A stretch of 64,000 bases of DNA from Beijerinckiaceae bacterium (GCA_027533425.1 JAPZUD010000007.1:1-64000); one strand, 5' to 3'; positions 17,678 to 28,300 are shown, numbered from the stretch's first letter. The notes: generated by a model not told the origin, from the sequence alone. Numbers and translations are program-made.

Positions 17678-17757
17678 TCCATTGACGGCCATATATTTCA
17701 ATGACTTAATAAAAAATACACGCTAGAGTTGCTGGAACTTTCGACCGGAACAGCGGC

Positions 17758-18795
17758 TCAGCCGGCAGGATTTTCCGCAACCTTTTCTTGTGTCAGGCTC
17801 AATTTTGCAACTTCTGATAGTTTAATTTCCGGCAAATGGCGGAACGGCAGGGGGCGGCAGAGGTCGAGGGCGGCAATTCCTACCCTGGCCGTGAGCACCC
17901 CGTTCAGGACGCCTTCGCCCAGTTTGGCCGAGAGCCGCGCCGCCATGCCGGTGCCGATGATCTGCCCGAAGGCGGAATCCGCCATGGCCATGCCGCCGGT
18001 CACGACGAGATGCCCGAGCACCCGCATCCCGAGCCTCATCAGGCCGATCCCGCTGGCCCGGCCGCCATACAGCGCCGAGAGCCGCCGGATCAGCACAAGG
18101 CTCTGGCCCAGCACGAAAGCGAGATCGACAATCGCCTTGGGCGACAGGGCCGTGACGAGCGAAACGCGTTGCGCCGCCTCGGCGATCAACTGCCGTGCCT
18201 GCCGGTCCTTCGGGCCGAGCAGGCCCCGCTCCGCGACAGCCGCCAGCGTATCAGCATCATGGATCTCGCCCAGCACGCGCTGGATCTCCGACCGCGCCTG
18301 CGCGGTGGTGGCATCCGCCGTGTAGAAGGAGCAGAGGTCGCGCAGCAGCCTTTCGGCCGCAGGCTTCTCGCGCACGGATTCGGCCTGTTCGCGGAGCCGG
18401 CCGACCGCCCGCAATCGGAAAATCCCGAAAACCTCTCGGAGGACAAAGACCAGCCCGAGGATCAGCACCGTGCCGAGCAGCCCGAGGGCGGCCATGCCCA
18501 GCCAGGGCGCCTTGGTCTGGAGCGACAGCACAAGGCCCCAGGCTGCGTCTGCCAGATAGAGCGTGACAAGCAGCGAAAGCGCCGTCCAGAACAGGCTCGA
18601 CAGGCTGAACCAGCGGCCCGAGGGCGGCGCGGCGGGCAGCGTGACCGACCCGTCCTCGGCCGGCTCCGGCGCCTCGGTAATCTCGGCATCGCGGCGTTTC
18701 GGTCCACCCTCATCGAGGACGAAGGCCTGCGGAACGCGGGAGGGGCGCTCTCCGGCCGGCGCGACAGGCAGGACGCGCGGGGTCTGTTCGCTCAT
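17758..18795 (-). CDS. YcjF-like inner-membrane protein (TIGR01620/DUF697 family)
   Basis: The 345-residue protein has a polar N-terminus (1-70), two hydrophobic segments at about 72-92 and 105-130 (WFSLSSLFWTALSLLVTLYL; MAALGLLGTVLILGLVFVL) and a DUF697-type C-terminal domain. E. coli YcjF is of this kind and is paired with YcjX. The start overlaps the ycjX-like stop by ATGA, so the pair is co-translated. The function is unknown, and an envelope-stress role is only suggested by E. coli phage-shock association. Confidence 0.82.
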   Translation of the reverse strand: MSEQTPRVLPVAPAGERPSRVPQAFVLDEGGPKRRDAEITEAPEPAEDGSVTLPAAPPSGRWFSLSSLFWTALSLLVTLYLADAAWGLVLSLQTKAPWLGMAALGLLGTVLILGLVFVLREVFGIFRLRAVGRLREQAESVREKPAAERLLRDLCSFYTADATTAQARSEIQRVLGEIHDADTLAAVAERGLLGPKDRQARQLIAEAAQRVSLVTALSPKAIVDLAFVLGQSLVLIRRLSALYGGRASGIGLMRLGMRVLGHLVVTGGMAMADSAFGQIIGTGMAARLSAKLGEGVLNGVLTARVGIAALDLCRPLPFRHLPEIKLSEVAKLSLTQEKVAENPAG

Positions 18796-20258
18796 GACAG
18801 CTGGTCTCCGAGCAGGAATTCGAGCGCCCGGTCGAGCCGGATATGCGGCAGCCCTTCGGCCTGTTTCCGGGCTTCCGGGCCGGGCGGGCGGAAACGCAGG
18901 AAGGAGAGCGGCACAGCGCGCCCGCGGAAGATCACCTCGACATCCTCCGGCAGGTCGCCCGGGAAGAGCGCCGCCTCGGTTTCGCCGTCAAAAAGCGTGT
19001 GGCCGAGCCGCTCGCCCGCCATCGGCACCCCGGCGACACAGGGGAGCTCCTGCCCGCCCTGTCGCGCCATGACCTCGCGCGTCGCGCGGATCGAGGCCAG
19101 GGCAAGGCTCTCGCTCGGCACGCCGGCCGCCTCCGCCCGGTGATAGGCGCGGCGTACCAACACCCGAAGCAGGGCTTCGAGCCGGTCGTGATTGGTATGG
19201 TGCAGATGGTCGGCCTTGGTGGCCACAAAGAGGACCCGCGTGACACGCGGCGCGAACAGGCTCGCCAGCAGCGAACGCGAACCGATGCGGAAGGCGGCCA
19301 GCACGTCGACCAGCGCCGCTTCGAGATCCGCCAGTGCTTCCGCCCCGCCATTGAGCGCCGAGAGGACGTCGACCAGCACGACCTGCCGGTCGATCCGTGA
19401 AAAATGGTCGACGAAGAAGGGCCGGACGATCCGGCTCTTGTAGGCCTCGTAGCGGCGGGCCATCACAGCACCGAGGGATTCCGCCGCGCCGCTCCCCGCC
19501 CCGCCGGGCAAGGGCGCAAAGGTCAAGGCCGGCGCGCCCTCGAGATCGCCGGGCATCAGGAACCGCCCCGGCGCCAGCGCCGACAGCCCGCGCCCGTCAT
19601 CGCGGCAGGCCCGCAGCGCCGCACCGAAAAGCTCGGCAAGCCGGCGGATCCCGGGCTCCTCCGCCGGGCCGGCCGGATCGACCGCCTGCGCCGCGGCGAC
19701 AAACGCCGCGAAAGGCTCGCGGCGCTGGCCCTCGCCGGCTTTCGAGAAGATCTCGGCCGAGAAGGTCGCGTAATCCTTGGCCAGAAGCGGCAGGTCGAGC
19801 AGCCATTCCCCGGGATAATCAACGAGGTCGAGCGAGAACCGCGAGGCGCCACCGCCGATCAGCCCGCCGAGATAGCGCTGGCGGCTTTCATACTCGATCT
19901 CCAGGCTGAGCCCGGAAATGGCGCGGGTCGATTGCGGCCAGTGCCGGTCAGGCCCGGTCAACGTGGCAAGATGCTCCTCGTAGGCAAAACGCGGAAGCGC
20001 ATCATCGGGGTGCTGGACCACGCGGGCCGCGGCGATCCGCCCTTCCGCCATGGCCTTGAAGGCGGGCATGCGGCCGCCCGAGACCAGCGCATGGACCAGC
20101 CCGGTGATGAAGACTGTCTTCCCCGCCCGCGACAGGCCGGTCACCCCGAGCCGGAGCGACGGATTGCCCAACGTGCCGAGATAATGTCCGAGATTGGCCG
20201 TTCCGGCCTTGATGTCCTCCCAGAGCGAGCCGGGGGGAACGGAACTGTCCTGTGCCAT
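18792..20258 (-). CDS. YcjX-like P-loop NTPase
   Basis: The 488-residue protein of the YcjX/DUF463 family has a P-loop GLSRAGKT near residue 39, a DYPGEWLLDLPLL segment typical of the family, and ATKADHLHHTNHDRLE resembling the guanine-specificity region (TKAD). The substrate and cellular role are unknown. It precedes and overlaps ycjF. The start at 20258 was chosen because family similarity begins at MAQDSS..GSLWEDIKAG. Longer in-frame extensions look non-coding. Confidence 0.85.
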   Translation of the reverse strand: MAQDSSVPPGSLWEDIKAGTANLGHYLGTLGNPSLRLGVTGLSRAGKTVFITGLVHALVSGGRMPAFKAMAEGRIAAARVVQHPDDALPRFAYEEHLATLTGPDRHWPQSTRAISGLSLEIEYESRQRYLGGLIGGGASRFSLDLVDYPGEWLLDLPLLAKDYATFSAEIFSKAGEGQRREPFAAFVAAAQAVDPAGPAEEPGIRRLAELFGAALRACRDDGRGLSALAPGRFLMPGDLEGAPALTFAPLPGGAGSGAAESLGAVMARRYEAYKSRIVRPFFVDHFSRIDRQVVLVDVLSALNGGAEALADLEAALVDVLAAFRIGSRSLLASLFAPRVTRVLFVATKADHLHHTNHDRLEALLRVLVRRAYHRAEAAGVPSESLALASIRATREVMARQGGQELPCVAGVPMAGERLGHTLFDGETEAALFPGDLPEDVEVIFRGRAVPLSFLRFRPPGPEARKQAEGLPHIRLDRALEFLLGDQLS

Positions 20259-20319
20259 GCGCGATGTTTCCCGCGTTAGGAATGGCGATCCGCCGCCGCG
20301 CTGGCAAGGGGTGGCCGGT

Positions 20320-20847
20320 TCAATCCTCGTCGATGCCGCCCAGCATGGCGGGCGTGATGAAATGGCGGAGCTGGCACGAGGCCTGGTCGATGCCACCCCA
20401 GTCCCCCTGCAAAGCCAGGTGGACGAGCCCGGCTGTCGGCAGCTTCCGCTCGAGCCGGCGATAGGCATCGTCATCGCCGCCAGGCAACCCGGCGAGATAG
20501 AGCGCGAGCGCGTGGAAGCCGGGATTATGGCCCACCATCAGCACGGCCGAGGCCTCATCGGGAAGGTCCTGCACCAATCGGAACAGCCGCGCCGGCGTGG
20601 CCTCGTAGATCGACGGCTCGATGAGGGGCTCGAGGTCGGGCATCACGGTGCGGAGGCGCGCGAAGGTCTCGCGGGTCCGGCGCGCATCGGAAACCAGCAC
20701 GCGATCGAAACGCGGCTGGATCGTCTTCAGGCGCGCGCCGACCAGCGGCACGGCGCTCTCGCCGCGCGGCGCCAGCGGGCGGTCATGATCGGCGATGCCT
20801 TCCGGCCAGGCAGATTTGCCGTGTCGAAGCAGGAACAGATGTCGCAT
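20320..20847 (-). CDS. SixA-type histidine phosphatase
   Basis: The 175-residue member of the histidine phosphatase (phosphoglycerate mutase-like) superfamily has the catalytic RHGKS at residues 8-12, an Arg in SDARRTRET and the second His in MVGHNPGFH. Its small size fits SixA, which dephosphorylates phosphohistidine on HPt domains or PTS proteins. An HPt protein is encoded 4 kb away, but no link is shown. The start at 20847 gives the canonical MRHLFLLRHG opening. Confidence 0.85.
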   Translation of the reverse strand: MRHLFLLRHGKSAWPEGIADHDRPLAPRGESAVPLVGARLKTIQPRFDRVLVSDARRTRETFARLRTVMPDLEPLIEPSIYEATPARLFRLVQDLPDEASAVLMVGHNPGFHALALYLAGLPGGDDDAYRRLERKLPTAGLVHLALQGDWGGIDQASCQLRHFITPAMLGGIDED

Positions 20848-20966
20848 CGCCGCATGCACCCTTGAACGGCCGGCCCCTCTGCCGGCACAAAGCACACCCC
20901 TCTTTGACGCGAGGCGCGGGAACATGCAATGGAACTGCGGCACTCGACGGCAGAAGCAGGGGCTCC

Positions 20967-21560
20967 ATGGCAGAAGCGCTACAGGATTTTCTTTACTCCC
21001 ACCGGGCGAAGCCGTTCACGGCCTCGCTGGATCTGCGCCTGACCGCCACGAGCCTGAGTGCCGAACGCGGCCGTTCGCACCAGACCTACCCGCTCGACCG
21101 GATCGAGCGGATCCGGCTGTATTTCAGCCCGCGCAATTCCGCCCGCCAGGTCTTTGTCTGCGAGGTCCGCGCGGCAGACGGGGCCTCGGTTCGCTTTGAC
21201 AATCTCAGCTGGATCTCGCTCGTCCAGACCGAGCGGCTCGATCAGGGCTTCCGCCGCTTCGTCCTCGAACTCATCGCGCGGGCGGCCGCGCAGAATCCGG
21301 GACTGAAGCTCGAATGTGGCATTTCGCCCCTGCGCTACCGACTGATGCAGGGTGCCGGGTTCGGTCTGCTGGCTGCCCTTGTGGTCAGCGCCGGCCTTGC
21401 CGCCTCGAACGGCTCGAGCCTTGTGGCCATGGCCTGCCTCGGCCTCTCGGTCTATTTCGGCTTCTGGCTGACGAGCTTCCTGACACGCAACCGGCCGGGG
21501 CGTTTCCCGGCCGATGCCGTCCCGGACAGGGTTCTTCCCGCCGTCCCTATTGCCGGATGA
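20967..21560 (+). CDS. Hypothetical membrane protein
   Basis: The 197-residue protein of unknown function has a soluble N-terminal part (about 1-125) rich in beta-type sequence and basic residues. Two predicted membrane segments lie at about 130-150 (GFGLLAALVVSAGLAA) and 155-175 (VAMACLGLSVYFGFWLTSFL). The ATG at 20967 follows GGGGCTCC without a strong Shine-Dalgarno sequence. Its 3' end overlaps the usp gene on the other strand by 14 bp. No family recognised. Confidence 0.65.
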   Translation: MAEALQDFLYSHRAKPFTASLDLRLTATSLSAERGRSHQTYPLDRIERIRLYFSPRNSARQVFVCEVRAADGASVRFDNLSWISLVQTERLDQGFRRFVLELIARAAAQNPGLKLECGISPLRYRLMQGAGFGLLAALVVSAGLAASNGSSLVAMACLGLSVYFGFWLTSFLTRNRPGRFPADAVPDRVLPAVPIAG

Positions 21561-21972
21561 CGAGGACCGAGCAGGTGGCGTGCCGGACAATGGTGGTCGC
21601 GAACGAGCCGACCAGATAGGTGGCCAGCGTCGGCCAGTGCGAGCCGCAGATGATCAGGTCGGAATGGCTGTCGCCGGCCTCCGCCACGACCTCGTGATAC
21701 ACGCCACCATTCCGGACCGCCGTGGAAACACGCCCGGCCGGCAGGCCCAGCCCCTCGGCGAGGGCACGCAGCTCCGCCTCGACGCGCTCCTTTTCCTGGG
21801 TCTCGAATTCCGGCGCGACATATTCCATGTAGCTCGCCGGCACGATCGGCATCACATAGAGCAGGCGAATATCGGCGTTCCACGAGGCGGCAAGGCCCTT
21901 GGCCGCATCGAGGGCCGATTTCGTGATGGCTGCTTCATTCAGATCGACAGGAACGAGAATCTTCTTGAACAT
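21547..21972 (-). CDS. Universal stress protein (UspA family)
   Basis: The 141-residue single Usp domain opens MFKKILVPVDLNE, with the nucleotide-binding region CGSHWPTLATYLVGSFATTIVRHATCSVLVI (in segments) close to the G-x2-G-x9-G(S/T) motif but with the first glycine replaced. ATP binding is therefore uncertain. GGAGGGCGGTGCC precedes the ATG. Monocistronic. Confidence 0.9.
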   Translation of the reverse strand: MFKKILVPVDLNEAAITKSALDAAKGLAASWNADIRLLYVMPIVPASYMEYVAPEFETQEKERVEAELRALAEGLGLPAGRVSTAVRNGGVYHEVVAEAGDSHSDLIICGSHWPTLATYLVGSFATTIVRHATCSVLVIRQ

Positions 21973-22199
21973 GGCACCGCCCTCCGGATGGGCACCACCC
22001 TGGCGCCCGGACACAGGGCAACCCTAGACCCGCCGCATCCGCTCCGCTTTGCTCAGGATCAAGCCGCGCAGGACAAGGGAATGATCCCGGGCACGCACGC
22101 GATGTCCGGCAAGAAAGCGATCCCGGGCAAGAAAACAATTGACGCCACCCCGGCATCGGCGTGATCTCGCGGCAACATCTCCTGATCCCGCGAGTCCCC

Positions 22200-23441
22200 A
22201 TGTCCGCGATCGACCCTTCTGCCGCACCACCGGCCCCCTTCATGGCCCGGATGCGCAGCCAGCCGCTCTATTTCCTGATGGCGCTGGCCTTCATCAACAT
22301 GTTCGGCTTTGCCGGCTGGCAGACGCTGTTCAACAATTTTGCCAAGGAAGCGGCCGGCTTCTCCGGCGCCGAGATCGGCCTCGCCCAGACCATCCGCGAG
22401 ATCCCCGGCTTTCTCGCCTTCACGGCGATCTTCTGGTTCCTGGTGATGCGCGAGCAGGTCGTGGCCTATGTCTCGCTGCTGATCCTCGCCGGAGGCATTG
22501 CTCTCACCGGCTTCTATCCCGGCCTGACCGGACTGCTCGTCACCACCTTCATCATGTCGGTGGGGTTCCATTACTTCGAGACGGTCAACCAGTCGCTCTC
22601 GCTGCAGCTCTTCCCGAAGAAGGATGCGCCGCGGATGATCGGCCGCGTGGCCGGAGCTGCCGCCTCGGCGCAATTCCTTGTCTATGGCGGGCTCGCCCTG
22701 CTCTGGTGGGCCGGCTACCAGAGTTTCCCGCTCCTGTTCGGGCTGATCGGCCTCGTCTGCATGGGTTTGACCATCCTTTGCCTCGGGTTCTTCGCGAAAT
22801 TTGATGGCGATGTGCCGCAACGCAAGACGATCGTGCTCCGCAAGCGTTATTGGCTCTATTATGCGCTGACCTTCATGAACGGTGCGCGGCGGCAGATCTT
22901 CACCGCCTTTGCCGGGTTCCTGCTGGTCGAACGATTCGGCTTCCGCGTGCCCGATATCGCGATGCTGATGCTCGTCACCTCGGCGCTGAACACTTTCGCC
23001 GCGCCTCGCCTTGGCGCGCTGGTCGGAATCTGGGGCGAAAGGCGGACGATCGCCTTCGAGAACATCACGCTGATCCTCGTCTTCCTCGGCTATGCGATGG
23101 CCAGTGCCGGATGGTTTGCCGCGATGCTGTTCGTGATCGACGGGATCTTCTCCACGTTGGTCATCGCCCAGCGCACCTACATGCAGAAGATCGGCGATCC
23201 GGCGGATATGGCCCCGACAGCGGCCTGCGCCTTCACCATCAACCATATCGCCGCTGTGGTGATCCCGGTGACATTCGGGCTGATCTGGCTGAAGAATCCG
23301 AGCTTCGTCTTCTTGCTGGGGGCGGGCATCGCCACCACTTCGCTGCTGCTCTCGTTCCTCGTGCCGCATGATCCAGGCCCGGGCAACGAGACGACGCTGA
23401 GCCGCCCCGAACCCGGCGCAGCGCCCCGCCCGGCGGAGTGA
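22200..23441 (+). CDS. MFS transporter of unknown substrate
   Basis: The 413-residue protein has about 12 hydrophobic segments, starting at PLYFLMALAFINMFGFAGW (residues about 20-38). Loops between segments carry charged residues as in MFS proteins. It resembles a group of proteobacterial MFS permeases without a known substrate. The ATG at 22200 is preferred over an in-frame GTG at 22161 because the hydrophobic core follows closely; neither has a strong Shine-Dalgarno sequence. It converges on ccdA with only 3 bp between the stops. Confidence 0.85.
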   Translation: MSAIDPSAAPPAPFMARMRSQPLYFLMALAFINMFGFAGWQTLFNNFAKEAAGFSGAEIGLAQTIREIPGFLAFTAIFWFLVMREQVVAYVSLLILAGGIALTGFYPGLTGLLVTTFIMSVGFHYFETVNQSLSLQLFPKKDAPRMIGRVAGAAASAQFLVYGGLALLWWAGYQSFPLLFGLIGLVCMGLTILCLGFFAKFDGDVPQRKTIVLRKRYWLYYALTFMNGARRQIFTAFAGFLLVERFGFRVPDIAMLMLVTSALNTFAAPRLGALVGIWGERRTIAFENITLILVFLGYAMASAGWFAAMLFVIDGIFSTLVIAQRTYMQKIGDPADMAPTAACAFTINHIAAVVIPVTFGLIWLKNPSFVFLLGAGIATTSLLLSFLVPHDPGPGNETTLSRPEPGAAPRPAE

Positions 23442-23444
23442 CGC

Positions 23445-24167
23445 TCAGAACCGGGTGGTGAATTCCACGAGCCAGTCCGGCATGGCGTTGACAAGCCCGG
23501 CCTCGATTCTCTTGTCGAGGCCGGTCAGGATCATCAGTCCCATGGCCAGGAAAACCAGCGCGAAACCGAGTTTGCCCCGGCCCGACATGGCGAAGCCCAT
23601 CAGGGCCGCCTTGCGTCGGCCGAGCGCCTCCCGCGTGCCATAGGCCAGCGCGAGCATCACACTCGACGCGCCCAGAGAGAAGAACGCCATGGCGATGGCC
23701 GCCTGCATCACGGTGCCGGTCTGCGCCGCGAGGCCGATCGCCGCGAAGAGGCTCGGCCCGGCGCAGGGGCTCCAGACGGCGCCGAGCAGCAGGCCGGTCA
23801 CGAACTGCCCCTGCGGGCCAGAGAGCGCCAGCCGGTCCAGGAACCCGGAGGCCCGGTCAGCCAGCGGGCCAAGGCCTGTGGCAAAGACCGTCTGCGCCTG
23901 CGGGACGAGCATCGCGGCGCCGATGACGATCATGATGATGGCTCCGGTGATCCGGATCCCGTCCTGTGACAGGCCGATCGCCGGCCCGATCGAGGCGATG
24001 AGCGTGCCCAGCACCGTAAACGAGACGCTCAGCCCTGCCATCAGCCAGAGCGGTCCCGCCCTGCCCTCGCGCAAGGCTGTGGCCAGCACGAACGGGATCA
24101 TCGGCAACACGCAGGGATTGAGCGTGGTCAGCGCCCCGGCGAGATAGGCAAGAAACAGGGTCTGCAT
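23445..24167 (-). CDS. ccdA: CcdA-like thiol-disulfide transport protein
   Basis: The 240-residue membrane protein has six hydrophobic segments and the two redox-active cysteines expected for CcdA: LNPCVLPMIP (Cys about residue 18) and WSPCAGPSL (Cys about residue 130). CcdA passes electrons from cytoplasmic thioredoxin across the inner membrane for cytochrome c maturation and other periplasmic thiol proteins. No other ccm gene is nearby. Two c-type cytochromes lie 19 kb away. Confidence 0.9.
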   Translation of the reverse strand: MQTLFLAYLAGALTTLNPCVLPMIPFVLATALREGRAGPLWLMAGLSVSFTVLGTLIASIGPAIGLSQDGIRITGAIIMIVIGAAMLVPQAQTVFATGLGPLADRASGFLDRLALSGPQGQFVTGLLLGAVWSPCAGPSLFAAIGLAAQTGTVMQAAIAMAFFSLGASSVMLALAYGTREALGRRKAALMGFAMSGRGKLGFALVFLAMGLMILTGLDKRIEAGLVNAMPDWLVEFTTRF

Positions 24168-24249
24168 GATCGGCCCTTCCGGGATCTGTTTCCCGAGCCT
24201 GACCCCATCCGGTCTGTCACCGGCAAGTCACGACCGCGTGTCGCGGCCC

Positions 24250-24570
24250 TCAGGCCTGCCGCGCCGGGGTATGGACGACGAGACCGTCCAGCGCATCCGA
24301 GACCTTGATCTGGCAGGAAAGGCGGGAATTGGGCCGGACATCGAAGGCGAAATCCAGCATGTCCTCCTCCATCGGAGCGGCAGCACCGACAGCCGCTGCC
24401 CAGGCCTCGTCGACATAGACATGGCAGGTGGCGCAGGCACAGGCCCCGCCGCATTCCGCCTCGATCCCGGGGATCGAGTTGCGGATGGCGGTCTCCATCA
24501 CCGTGGCGCCATTTTCCGCATCGGCGCTGCGATGGGTTCCCGAGGAATCGACGAAGGTAATCTTGGCCAT
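24250..24570 (-). CDS. Adrenodoxin-type [2Fe-2S] ferredoxin
   Basis: The 106-residue protein has ligands C-GGACA-C-AT-C (C-x5-C-x2-C) near residue 40 and the fourth Cys in RLSCQIKV. An extra Cys sits inside the first spacing. Opening [11 protein letters not shown] and EENDMLDF-like helix match the vertebrate-type ferredoxins used in P450 or Fe-S assembly pathways. No isc gene or P450 is next to it, so the partner is unknown. It lies between ccdA and the HPt gene on the same strand. Confidence 0.9.
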   Translation of the reverse strand: MAKITFVDSSGTHRSADAENGATVMETAIRNSIPGIEAECGGACACATCHVYVDEAWAAAVGAAAPMEEDMLDFAFDVRPNSRLSCQIKVSDALDGLVVHTPARQA

Positions 24571-24652
24571 GCCCTGCTCCGGTTGACGAAAGGTCAGCGG
24601 GGAATAGGACGCCCCGCGCCGGTTGACGAGGGGGGAGACACAAAAAAACCTG

Positions 24653-25030
24653 TCATGCGGCCTGCTGGACATCCTCGATGGCGAGGATGGCGGTCCGGAT
24701 GGCGAGGCCGAGCCGCTCGATCGCGCCCCGCCAGCTGGCTTCCGTTGCCTCGAAGAGGGCCTCGCAGGCCTCCGCCTCGGTCGCAACATGCCAGGCACCG
24801 ACAGACCGCGCCGACCCCTTGAGCGTGTGCGCGAGCTCGAGACGCGGCTTGCCCGGTGGCGTCAGTTCCATCTGGGCCAGGATCGAGCGGGCCTGGACGA
24901 CGAAGAGGTTCAGCACCTCCCGCTCCAGGCTGCGATCCCCCAGGGTCTGCCGCGCGAGATGCACAAGATCGATCGGTCGCTCGAATGATGCCGCGGCGTA
25001 TTCGCCGGGAATCCCGCCTTTGTGATGCAT
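24653..25030 (-). CDS. HPt domain phosphotransfer protein
   Basis: The 125-residue single-domain HPt protein has the phosphorylatable His in [12 protein letters not shown] near residue 65. The surrounding sequence is a four-helix bundle pattern ([13 protein letters not shown]..., [14 protein letters not shown]). It would relay phosphate between a hybrid sensor kinase and a response regulator. None is encoded in the window. The ATG at 25030 is chosen over a TTG at 25039. Divergent from the large coiled-coil gene. Confidence 0.85.
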   Translation of the reverse strand: MHHKGGIPGEYAAASFERPIDLVHLARQTLGDRSLEREVLNLFVVQARSILAQMELTPPGKPRLELAHTLKGSARSVGAWHVATEAEACEALFEATEASWRGAIERLGLAIRTAILAIEDVQQAA

Positions 25031-25149
25031 GGAATCCAAATCCCCGTTCCAGGCTGCTTGCCTCTGCCGGCAGGATGGCGCTCCACCCGTTAATGGCCGG
25101 CGAAATGCTTGCCACTCGGCGGGATGTCCTTCGAACAGGGTGACGAGGG

Positions 25150-25176
25150 CGTTAACGAAGTTTGCAGATCGTTAAC
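25150..25176. promoter_or_regulatory. Paired GTTAAC palindromes upstream of the coiled-coil gene
   Basis: CGTTAAC occurs at 25150-25156 and 25170-25176, exactly 20 bp apart (two helical turns). Each is followed by AGTTTG after zero or two bases. They lie between the divergent hpt and GPR-like genes. A dimeric regulator could bind here; the factor is unknown. Confidence 0.4.
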
Positions 25177-25306
25177 AGTTTGTGTTTCCGTTCGCGCTGC
25201 GGAAAAGTAAACTGCTGACCATCTGGTGGAATGCCCGGTTTCTCCGGGCGTGGCCGTCGCGCCGTCCGACGGGTGGTCCGGCACGGCGACTGAAGGGTGA
25301 TCGGGA

Positions 25307-28300
25307 ATGTCGACACACAAGAAGAGCAAGGATCCGGCCGAGGCCGCCTTTTCGGCAATCGAGGAGGCCCTGGGCATTTCTTCCGGCCCTGCCAATGGTG
25401 CGCCCGCCACGGAAGACAAGGCGGCGGACGGCACGCCCCGCCTGCCGCGCGTCGAGGATCTCGATATCTTCAAGCCGGTGGATCCCGAGCCTGCCGCCCC
25501 CGAGGTCGCCGCTCCGGTCGTAAAGGCCGGTGACAAAGCGTCAGAGCGCAAGACGCCGGACGTGAAGGCCGGAACCCGGACCGAAGGCAAAACACCCGAC
25601 ACCAAGACACCCGAAGTCAAGGCGCCCGAAGCCAAAGCCCCCGAGGCTCCCGCCACGAAGAAGGCTGCCCCCGCTGCCGAGACCGCCCTCGAGGCAAAAC
25701 CGGCCACGCCCGACCTCGTGGCCGAGCGTGAGGCTGCCGCCAATCCCGTCAGCGACAATGCCGTCCTCGCCGGCGTGAAGGCCCGCCGCCAGGCCAACCA
25801 GCAGATTCCGCCGCCGCCTACCATGCCGGAACGCCTCGAGGCCGAGGAACCCGCGCCGCGGCCGGCCGCCCGGAGCGGACGTACGGCGCCGGTCCTGCCC
25901 GCCAATGACGATATGCGCGCCACGGTGGCCGAACTGCTCCAGCCGCTGAACGAGCCGGCGCCGCGTGGCCCGCTGGTGGTCGCGACCCTGCTTTCCGCGC
26001 TCTGGCTTGGTGGTGCAGGCTTCCTGTTCACCCGGCCGGATGGCTTCCTGCTTGATGCCGCCGGTGCCCTGCGCAGCGGGATCGAGGGCACGCTGGTTCT
26101 CGCCGCGCTGGCCGTTATCGTCCCGGTCCTCTTCTTCTTCACGATGGCGATCCTGCAGCGCCGCTCGCGCGAGCTGAAAACATCGGCCCGCGTGATGGCC
26201 ACGGTGGCCGCGCGGCTTGCCGAACCGGAAGTCGCCGGGGCCGAGACAGTCTTTACGCTGGGCCAGGCTGTCCGGCGGGAGGTTTCCTCCATCGGCGACG
26301 GCATCGAGCGGGCCGTTTCCCGCGCGGGCGAGCTGGAAAGCCTCGTCCATGGCGAGGTGACCGCCCTCGAACGCTCCTATGCCGACAACGAATACAAGAT
26401 GCGCGCGCTGGTGAACGAACTCTCGGCCGAGCGCGAAGCGATCATGGCGACGGCCGAACGCATCCGCGCCACGATCGAGGCGGCCCATCATGGGTTCTCG
26501 GCCGACATCACCAAGGCCAGCGGCTCCATTTCCTCGGCCATCGAGGATGCCGGCGGGCGTGTCAGCTTCCTGATCGGCGGCAAGCAGGACGAGATCGTCG
26601 CCACGCTCGACCGCACGGCCCTGCATCTTGGGGATCTCATCTCCGAGCGTACGAAGGAACTGGCTGGCCAGCTGGGCAGCGTCACCCGGGAAACCGGCGA
26701 ATTGCTGGTGCAGGCCCGCGCCGAGCTGGTCAGCGAACTCAGCCGCACCGGGCAGGAACTGGTCGGCGAGATCAACCAGACCTCGGCCAGCTTCACCGGC
26801 ACGCTGATCGAGCATACCCGCAATGCCACGGCCGCGATCGAGGATGTCTCGGCGCAGACGACCGAAGCCCTCCGCATGGCGACGTCCGGCCTGGTAAACG
26901 AGTTCCAGGATGTCGGCTCCATCACGGTCCGCGCCCTGAGCGAGGTGGCCGATACCTCCACCCGCACCCTGCGCGAAGTGGCTGACAGTTCCGCAATGAC
27001 GTTGCGGGAAGCCACCGAGCAGTCGACCGCCACCTTCCGCGAAACCAGCTCGGAAATCGTCAATGCGCTGAGCCTTGCGGCCGATTCCTCGACCCGCATG
27101 ATGCAGGAAACGAGCGAGACCACCGCTACCCGGCTGATCGAGGCCAGCAACCAGGCGACGACAGTCTTCCGCGATGTGTCGGAAAACGCGACGATACGGT
27201 TCCAGCATGTCGCGGTGGAATCGACCCGCAACATCGAGGAAAGCCTCCAGAACTCGACGGCCGCCTTCCGCGAGGCCGGCCTGGCCCTCAAGACCGAGTT
27301 CGACGAGACGGCCTCCATCGTCAATTCGGCCTTCTCCGAGAATGGCCGTTCGATCATGGAGACGGTCGGCGCCCGCGCCATCGAGATCAACGAGGCCATG
27401 CGCAATGCCTCGAGCGAGCTGATCGAGGCGATGGAAAACCGCGGCATGGAGGCCAGCCGGATCATCGAGGAACAGGGCACGCGGGTAGCGGAAACCATTA
27501 TCCTGCGCGGCACGGAACTGTCCGAGCGTCTCCTCGGCGGCGCCAGCTCGCTGGAATCGACGCTGCGCGAGAATGCCGGCCTGATCGAGAGCAATCTCGA
27601 TACCGGCACGGCCCGCCTTGCCGATATCCTGACGCATCACACCGAGGGCATGAACCGCACGCTGGGCAACGCCACCGAGATGCTCGGCAACACGATGCAG
27701 GCCAAGACCAACCTGGTCGAGGCACATCTCGACAATTCGACCAGCCGCATCGCCACCCTGTTCGACAGCCAGGCCAAGACGCTGGCCGGCAATGTCGAGC
27801 AGATGATCGGCACGATCGAGGACACCCTCAAGAGCCAGACCAGCAGCCTCGAATCGACCCTTGTCGAGCGCGGCATCTCGCTGGCAGACCTGATCTCGAC
27901 CCGGATCACCCAGGCCAACGAGGCCTTCGGCATCGCATCAGAAAGCCTGGCGACGTTGATCACCGAGCGGACGCAGGAAGCCAGCAGCGGCCTGCGCGAG
28001 GAAATCGCCACGTTCGGCGCCAGCTTCCAGCGGGAAGCAGCCAGCGCCACCGAACGCCTTGCCAATTCCGGCCGCGAGGTGGTCCAGGCCATCTCGACCC
28101 ATGGCGCGCGCGTCAATGAGGCGCTGGCCAACAATGCCATCCGCCTCTCGGAAAGCGTCAACGAGCGCACGGCCGGCCTGAGCGAGAAGTTCGAGACCTT
28201 CGAACGCATCTTCGTCGAGAAGGCGGATTCGCTGGAATCGACGGTGGTGAACCGTTCGGCCTTGCTCACCGAAACCCTGCAGGAGCGGACCGGCGATGTC

